This document shows, in pieces, positions 37,101 to 43,091 of a DNA stretch of 43,091 nucleotides. Below the pieces are notes generated by a model. It was not told the DNA's origin, searched no databases, and saw nothing but the letters and a program-made list of their open reading frames with translations. The stretch lies in contig CALSCP010002781.1 in assembly GCA_943704425.1 (NCBI GenBank), positions 26,226-69,316 of the forward strand, read 5' to 3'. Origin of the DNA: Ministeria vibrans ATCC 50519 (lineage: Eukaryota; Opisthokonta; Filasterea). Position numbers and translations under genes: made by a program. Within the stretch, counting starts at the first letter, position 1, and each line of letters opens with the position of its first letter.

Positions 37101-38969
37101 GCCTCCGAAGTGAGAGCCTTCAGATCGGCACCGCAGTAGCCGACGGCACGGTCGGCAACGGCAACGAGAAGCTCGTCGGGAAGTGGTGGGTCCCACGCAC
37201 GCGTGTGAATGCGCATGATGTCGCGACGCGCGTCGCGTGTGGGCAGTGCAAAGGCAAATTCACGGTCGAAACGACCGGGGCGACGCAGCGCCGGATCGAT
37301 AGAGTCGATGCGGTTGGTCGCGCCAATGACAACAACCTGACCACGGTCGTCGAGACCATCCATGAGAGCTAGAAGGGTGCTCACAATCGACGCGTGGATC
37401 TGGTCTTGGCGACTACTCCGCACGGGTGCCAGACCGTCAATTTCGTCAAAGAAGATGATAGCGGGACGCATCATGTAGGCCTGGTCGAAGAGCAGGCGCA
37501 ACTGACGCTCGCTCTCGCCCACCCATTTGCTCAGACAGTCAGCCCCCTTGCGCATGAAGAAGGCGACGCGTTTGCCGCCATGCGAGCACTCGTTCGCCAG
37601 CGCACGCGCCAAAAGCGTCTTGCCCGTACCCGGCGGGCCATGGAAAAGACAGCCACGGGGTGCGGCAATACCAAAGCGCGCAAAGAATTCGGGGTAAAGC
37701 AGCGGGAAGACAACCATTTCCTTGAGCGACAGCACGTGCTGTTCAAGCCCACCCACCTGTGCAAAAGTGGTGGTAGTGTCGAGTGACATGGGGTCAATGT
37801 CGGCGAGAGAGCCGCCACCGGAACGTAAACGCTCCTTGTAAGCCTCGCCAAATTCACGACGGTCCACATTGATAGGCATAGTTTGGCTGCGACCCGCCAG
37901 AATCGAACGGGCCTTGCGACGCACAAAGCGGTCTTCGTCCGCACTGTCATTGGACGACGACGACGACGAGCCGGTGTCGTCCGTGGACACTCCAGAGGCG
38001 CGACGTCGCGGTGAGTGTGTGCGCGACGTGCTGATCTTCTTCTTCTTCTTCGGCTTCCACCGACTGTCACTGTTGTTGTTGCTCTTATAGTTGTTGGTTG
38101 CGTAACGAGACGACACCGGCAGTTGCCGTCGACCTTCGTAGCGCGATGATGGTGTTGTGTTCTTGCCGTTGAGTGTCTGATGAAACACACTGCGTGGTGG
38201 TGGATCTTGTACACCAATTTGCGCGTGAGAGTGCGGGTCTCCACGCGCCGATGGTTGCAGGCGGACAATCGGAGGCGGTGCGGCGCGCAAGCGGTACGTT
38301 CGTCCTGTTTCCTCTTCCTCTTCGTCTTCCTCTTCCTCCTCTTCGTCTTCTTCTTCGTCTTCGTCTTCGTCTTCGTCTTCATCTTCGTCTTCTTCATCTC
38401 CTACATCGGATTTGTCTTGGACAGGCAACACCTTGGATCGTGTGACACGGCGAATGGGCAATTCGTCTTCGCTACCGTCGTTGTCGTTTGAGGCGTAGCC
38501 GTCCCCGACGACGCTTCGAGGCGCAGTGGTCGCATGCGTGGGCCGTTTTTCCGCTAAGCTGCGCGAAGGCGGCGTCGATGATAATGCGGCCAGTTGGCGT
38601 CGAGTGATGCGTCGCGTCTCCGCTTCGTCTTCTTCTCTTTCGCCGTTCTCTCCATCCACCGGGCCCTCTCGAGCCGCTCGCCCTCGTCGCCCGTCGCCAT
38701 AGCACTGGCTGTGGCCGCTGCCAGAGTCGGGGGTCGACCGGAACAGTCGCAAGGGAGCCTTGGCGAAACACGACTCAGGCGTGCCCATCTGACTGCGCGT
38801 CGTTCGTCGCTCCTCTGGCGAGCCCAGAGCGTGCTGACGTTGCTCATGCGGCCCTGTCGTCGCCTCTCTACTCGACTTGAAGCGTGATGAGCGCGCTGGC
38901 GCTCTCGACGGTTCCGTTTCTGCAAAAACCGAATCGCTCTCAAATTTGCCCGCCAAAATATTTTTTTTT
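34109..38969 (-). CDS. ATAD2/Yta7-like AAA+ and bromodomain protein with three PHD fingers
   Basis: Nuclear chromatin ATPase, likely handling histones at acetylated nucleosomes. One exon of about 1620 codons. Numbering from 38956: acidic N-terminus with DEDEDED tracts; AAA domain 1 with FHGPPGTGKTLLARAL (about 437), IIFFDEIDGLAPVRSS (about 497) and GATNRIDSIDPALRRPGRFD; a degenerate second AAA domain; a bromodomain at about 955-1075 (RELRMFLREGI, KATFPDYYSIIKSPCCLETM, IEYNPPNDPS, where the Asn binds acetyl-lysine). Three consecutive PHD fingers lie at about 1185-1333 (CAVCNKRGKLICCDRCPQSF, CHVCHLPGNLLCCESCPRSF, CNLCGSLGELICCEKCPRAF). A Glu-rich tail precedes an ATAD2-like C-terminal helix (SRDFDRTALFEAMYSLKEQL). 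The start is uncertain: the first in-frame ATG is at 38788, but coding similarity extends upstream, probably from a small exon at about 39042-39015. Confidence 0.9.
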
Positions 38970-39014
38970 CTGATGAAAAGGGAAAAGAACGAGAGGGAAG
39001 GGCGGATTACCTGC

Positions 39015-39042
39015 CGATCGATGTGGTCGCTCCTTCATTCCA
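39015..39042 (-). CDS. Possible first coding exon of the ATAD2-like gene
   Basis: On the minus strand ATGAAGGAGCGACCACATCG opens MKERPHRSA and ends at a GGCAG|GTAATCC donor. A pyrimidine-rich acceptor (TTTTCATCAG) lies at 38970, followed by a run of nine A. Joining them leaves the downstream frame one base out, whereas ten A would restore it. Either the homopolymer length is wrong by one or the real start is elsewhere. Confidence 0.35.
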
Positions 39043-39191
39043 ACAAGAGACTATACACGTAGAAAAAGCAATTGTATTGTAATTCGTATCTATTTGTGAC
39101 ATATTTAATATTTGTGACTGTGTTAAGTGTTCGATTTCACATTTGAAATAACAGTGGTAGTTTCCACTTTTCTTTAAACATAAATAAACTG

Positions 39192-39440
39192 ATGGCTTGG
39201 TGGTTAGGTCTCAGACTAGGGCTCACTAGGCCCGCCCGCTCACTAGAGTATGTTGTCTGGCTGTTCCTACAACGAGTTTCACACACTCACTCCCAGACGT
39301 ACCGTTTCAGTCTCTTATCACTGATGAGTCGTAGACTCGTAGGACTTAGAGTCTTAGACAGACGCACACAGAGTCACAGTGACACAATGCACGCGTATTT
39401 TTGGGTTTGACCAAATACCAATTTCGATCTCTGATTATTC
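39192..39440 (+). mobile_element. Possible tRNA-derived SINE-like relic
   Basis: TGGCTTGGTGGTTAGGTCTC at 39192 resembles a tRNA A-box region. The stretch then contains partly repeated ACTAGGC/CTCACTAG and GTCGTAGACTCGTAGGACTT sequences, and ends with AATTTCGATCTCTGATTATTC. That end resembles the TATTCGATTCTCGATTTTTTG end of the tRNA-like element at 5771-5870. No coding potential or target-site duplication was identified. This is a weak call. Confidence 0.25.
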
Positions 39441-39512
39441 ATATTCACATTCACACAATACACATTTTTCTCTGATTACTGGTACGTCTATTCGATCAAG
39501 GCCAATTCAAGG

Positions 39513-42500
39513 ATGAGAGGCAAACCGGAAGCAAACACGGAGACGATCCAGGTCGTTGTGCGATGCCGACCGAAAAATTCAAACGAAACAAACTCACCGG
39601 TCATTGTTGGATGCAACAAGTCATCAGTGGATATCAAGCAGACCATCGGCGACAAGCAGCAGACCAAAACATTCAACTTTGACAAGGTACCTGTCGCCCA
39701 CGCGCATCCAGGAGATGCCTTCGTTTTTGATCTTTTTTCTTTTTTGTTATGGCGAACCTGTCAAAAAAATTCAAAAATTGTCAACTTTTCATTCAAGCGT
39801 TATTCTCGCTTAATCCCCTCCACGTCCCTTGCATGTCATATAAATGAACTACAAGTGCGTCATCCTTGACACAGGCTTCGCATTCAATTGCCTATTCTCC
39901 GAGAATGCGAAACTGCACTGTTTCAAAAAAAAAGGACACACAATAATACTTTTCAAATACTTCTCTTTTAGGTGTTTTCGCCGCAATCCACGCAAGTTGA
40001 AGTGTACCAATCCGTTGTGCAGCCTATGTTGGAGAAGGTAAGATGGACCAAATTCGCACGGCTATTGTCTAATTGGGCTTTTTGGGTTTAGGTGGTCGAT
40101 GGCTACAACTGCACTATTTTTGCGTATGGACAGACTGGAACTGGGAAGACGCACACGATGGAAGGCAATATTGAGGCAACAGCATCGGAGTTTAGTGCCT
40201 TGGACGACTCGAGTGCGGGAATCATTCCGCGCACGCTGCATCAGCTCTTCGAGATGCTTGACGCGCAGCAGAACGAGTACTCAGTGCGTGTCAGCTTTAT
40301 TGAGCTGTACAACGAAGAACTCCGCGACCTTCTTGCGTCGCCCGCCGCTCTAGCCACCACTGGCGATCGTTTGCGCATCTTTGAAGACTCTGCTCGCAAA
40401 GGCGCCGTGGTTGTTCAAGGTACTTACAATCAAAAATGTTCTCAAGTCACTCATATTTGTGTCGACGAATTTTTTTATATTTTGTGCGCAGGTGCCGAAG
40501 AAACGATTGTACACAACCACCGAGAGGTACATGCGCTGATGCAAAAAGGCGCAAGTGTGCGTGCAACAGCAGCCACCAAGATGAACCAACAGTCGAGTCG
40601 CTCGCACTCGGTCTTTTGCGTGACGGTGCACGTCAAGGAGTCGACAACGGACGGCGAAGAGCTCCTCAAGATTGGCAAGTTAAATCTGGTGGACTTGGCT
40701 GGCTCGGAGAACATTGGACGGAGCGGGGCACGTGATGCACGCGCGCGCGAGGCCGGCAACATCAACCAGTCGCTGCTGACGCTTGGACGGGTCATCTCGT
40801 CGCTGGTGGAGCACTCACCACACGTGCCCTACCGCGAAAGCAAACTCACACGACTCCTGCAAGACTCATTGGGCGGCTCAACCAAGACGTGCATCATTGC
40901 GACCATCTCACCCGCTCAGAACAACCTTGAAGAGACCTTGTCGACGCTCGACTATGCGTATCGTGCTAAGAACATCAAGAACCGCCCCGAGGTCAACCAG
41001 AAGCTAACCAAGCGCGCTCTCATTGGCGAGTACGTTGCCGAAGTGGAGCGCCTCAAGCGCGATCTGGCCGCCGCACGCGAGAAAAACGGCATTTTTCTGA
41101 GCAAGGACAACTTTGACGAGATGGAAACAACGCTGGCGACACAGAAGAGTCGCATTGACGAGCTGGTGGCGGAACTGGCGGGCGTCGCGTCCGAGATGGA
41201 GAAAGTGCAGGCGCTGTTTGTCAAGGCGGAACGCGATCTTAAGGACACGCGTGTGACCCTCCAGACAACCCAGGTGGCGCTCGACGAGAAGGCACAGCAG
41301 CTGGAAGTGACCAAGGTCGAACTCAAACAGACGACGGTGGAGCGTGAAGAGCAGCGCTCGGTGGCTCAAGAGCACGCACAGACGGAAGTAATGCTGCAAA
41401 AGCAGGCGAGTGAGCTGTTGTCGACGGTGCGCGAGAGCACAGCGGACATTGACGCACTTCACGGCAAGATTGCACGCAAAGCGGCCGTCGAGTCGCGCAA
41501 CCGAACGGTCGCCGAACAATTTCGTGACTCGGTGCACACTTCGATGGAGGTACTTGGGCAAAGCATGAGTGAGTATGCCGAGGCGCAAGCGACGCAGGCT
41601 CGCGCAACGGCAACTCTGCTCAGCGAGTTTGCCGCGCGTGCCGAGTCCGCCTATGGTTCGCTCGTGTCGGTGCTCGCCGAGACGGACACACAGGCACAGT
41701 CTGCTACGGGCGCACTGGACACCCTCACTGCGGAGTGTGTTGCAGAGCGCAACGAACACTTGAGGACGAGTGTTGCACAGGCGTCGCAGGCGCATTGCGC
41801 GGCGACCGAGACTGCCATTCGTGGTTTTCTGCGCGACACGCACACGCCACACATGGCCACACTTGCACGTCTTGCAGCCGATCAAGTTGAAGCCGTCCGT
41901 CAACTCACGTCCCTCATGCAAACACACATTGCTTCGTCGAGTGCCGCCATGTCATCTTTTGCACAAGAGCACACCAGTCGTTTGGCGGCTCTTGACGCGA
42001 CCGTCGTTACCGCCACCACGACCATTTCACAGCGCATCGAACATCAACAGGCGACGGCTGCGGCACAAGCCGAGCACGAGCGTCAAACCAACGCGGCAAT
42101 GCACGTCAATGCCATCGAGCAGATCTCCAAGGTGCTTCAGGGGCTTCAATCCCACCAGATGGCGTCGTTGGATCGCTCGCAACATGCCCTTCGTGTCGCC
42201 TCTGCAGAGACCACCGAGGCCGTGTCGCATCTTTCAGCGCGCGTGTCAACAACGGTCTCGCACGCCCAGCAGTCGATTCAGCAACACGAGGCATCTCATC
42301 AAAGTTTGCAAGCTGCAAGCACGAATTCTCTATCGTCGTTTGCTGAGAGTACCACTCAGAACACCTCGTCCGTCGAGCAGACACACACGGCTTTGAGCAG
42401 CGCCACAGATGCGGTTTTTGCCTCGCTCGCTTCGGTCACCAAGCAGCACAGTGGGAATGTGGTAGCCGCAGTTGACGCAAACAGCGCCGCCCTTGACTCT

Positions 42501-43037
42501 CACATGCACAAGCACCGCACGGCCACACACGAAGCGTCTAAGACCCTATCGGATGCTCTCAAGGGTGTCTCGGGCACCATCCAGGAGCGTGAGCACGCCG
42601 TAGATACTCTCTGCGAGTCAGCCGATGGCATTTTTACCGAAATGCAACGACTGTCGCTCGACCAGCGCCAGTCGGCGCTCAAGAGTAAAGAGACGCTCAA
42701 GCAGGAGACCGACGTATTTGTGGCCGACAAGCTGGCAGTGGATGTGCCCACAGGCGCAACGCCTCTCAAGGATCGTGCCTACCCCCACCCGACCGAATTT
42801 GCCAAGACGCGCGCACACCAGCTTATCATCACGGACCTGCATGCGAAACTCATGAATCTGGAGCAAGGAGGGGAAAACGACGATGAAGATGAGAAGGACA
42901 AGGAGGAAACGAGTCCGTCGCGCAAAGAGAATTCCGCGGAGAGCACTGCAACGTCCGTAGCGCCCTCAAAAAGTCGCTTGCCCACAACACGTACGACCAA
43001 AGTGCCGCTGAGGACACTGTCCTCCAATTGCAAATAA
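39513..43037 (+). CDS. KIF11: Kinesin-5 (Eg5/KIF11/BimC) mitotic motor
   Basis: Plus-end-directed homotetrameric motor that slides antiparallel spindle microtubules. Four exons: 39513-39686, 39972-40037, 40092-40419 and 40492-43037; 3114 nt, 1037 aa. The N-terminal motor begins [13 protein letters not shown], with P-loop GQTGTGKT (about 93-100), SSRSHSVF (switch I), LVDLAGSE (switch II, about 257) and [20 protein letters not shown]. The neck linker region reads [13 protein letters not shown], as in kinesin-5. A long coiled coil follows ([20 protein letters not shown] and onward). The BimC box, the Cdk1 target controlling spindle binding, is [16 protein letters not shown] near residue 941. The start was chosen where the conserved N-terminus begins. 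Exons 3 and 4 are separated by a 72-nt intron that happens to be open in frame. Confidence 0.97.
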
Positions 43038-43091
43038 GAGAAATGAGAGAGAAAAGGAAAATTATGCTTGAGGGTGTGAATGAAGGAGAGA

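Larger units (their letters stand above)
38970..39512. other. Intergenic between divergent ATAD2-like and kinesin-5 genes
   Basis: About 540 nt holding both promoters. The only distinctive content is a possible tRNA-related relic at 39192-39440. I see no other gene. Confidence 0.6.

Overview
This is nuclear DNA from a gene-dense eukaryote. Most genes have short introns (about 55-80 nt, some 150-600 nt) with GT-AG ends, exons are GC-rich, introns and intergenic DNA are AT- and microsatellite-rich, and neighbouring genes often lie only 60-300 nt apart on alternating strands. The proteins are typical of a free-living protist on or near the opisthokont/amoebozoan part of the tree: a Smaug-type SAM protein, an FBXW7-like F-box/WD40 protein, kinesin-5, DMC1, U1A/U2B'' and Sec16. 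I cannot name the species from the sequence. There is no bacterial-style operon, CRISPR array or intact transposon.

Layout. 1-928 (-): PDI-family thioredoxin-fold protein, cut by the left edge. 1057-2334 (+): eIF2B alpha. 2394-3182 (-): TTC9-like TPR protein. 3437-5665 (-): F-box/WD40 protein. 5771-5870: tRNA-like element between divergent genes. 5941-10821 (+): DHX8/Prp22 spliceosomal helicase. 10880-12645 (-): unrecognised conserved protein. 12863-14444 (-): Smaug-like protein with SAM and CCHC knuckle. 14719-15765 (+): membrane-anchored SET-domain protein. 16467-17473 (+): uncharacterised protein resembling a bacterial family. 17692-20900 and 31371-32289 (-): the two halves of one secreted GH2 beta-galactosidase. 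21161-21434 (+): C-terminal piece of an L,D-transpeptidase-like (YkuD) protein. 21552-22143 (+): small MGCG coiled-coil protein. 22267-23427 (-): U1A/U2B''. 24124-26234 (+): DMC1. 26429-31275 (-): Sec16, cut by an 8-base N gap. 32482-34024 (+): NUBP1/Nbp35. 34109-about 38969 (-): ATAD2-type AAA+/bromodomain protein carrying three PHD fingers. 39513-43037 (+): kinesin-5.

The exon models were joined by hand. For most multi-exon genes the summed exon lengths are exact multiples of three and splice phases agree, which makes them fairly secure. The genes are unrelated housekeeping functions (translation initiation, splicing, ER folding and export, cytosolic Fe-S assembly, chromatin, meiosis, mitosis); I see no co-operating cluster.

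The most important structural observation is that the beta-galactosidase gene is interrupted, inside one intron, by a block of about 10 kb bounded by (GA)n tracts and a run of Ns. The block holds three complete genes and is flanked by two genes that have each lost their 5' ends at the boundaries. The simplest reading is that a different locus was joined in at GA repeats during assembly, so gene order across about 20967-31335 should not be trusted. The most biologically interesting observations are the ATAD2 plus triple-PHD architecture, the Smaug-type protein that retains a zinc knuckle, the YkuD-like domain in a spliced gene, and a pair of complementary intronic repeats flanking the DHX8 exon that encodes helicase motif V.
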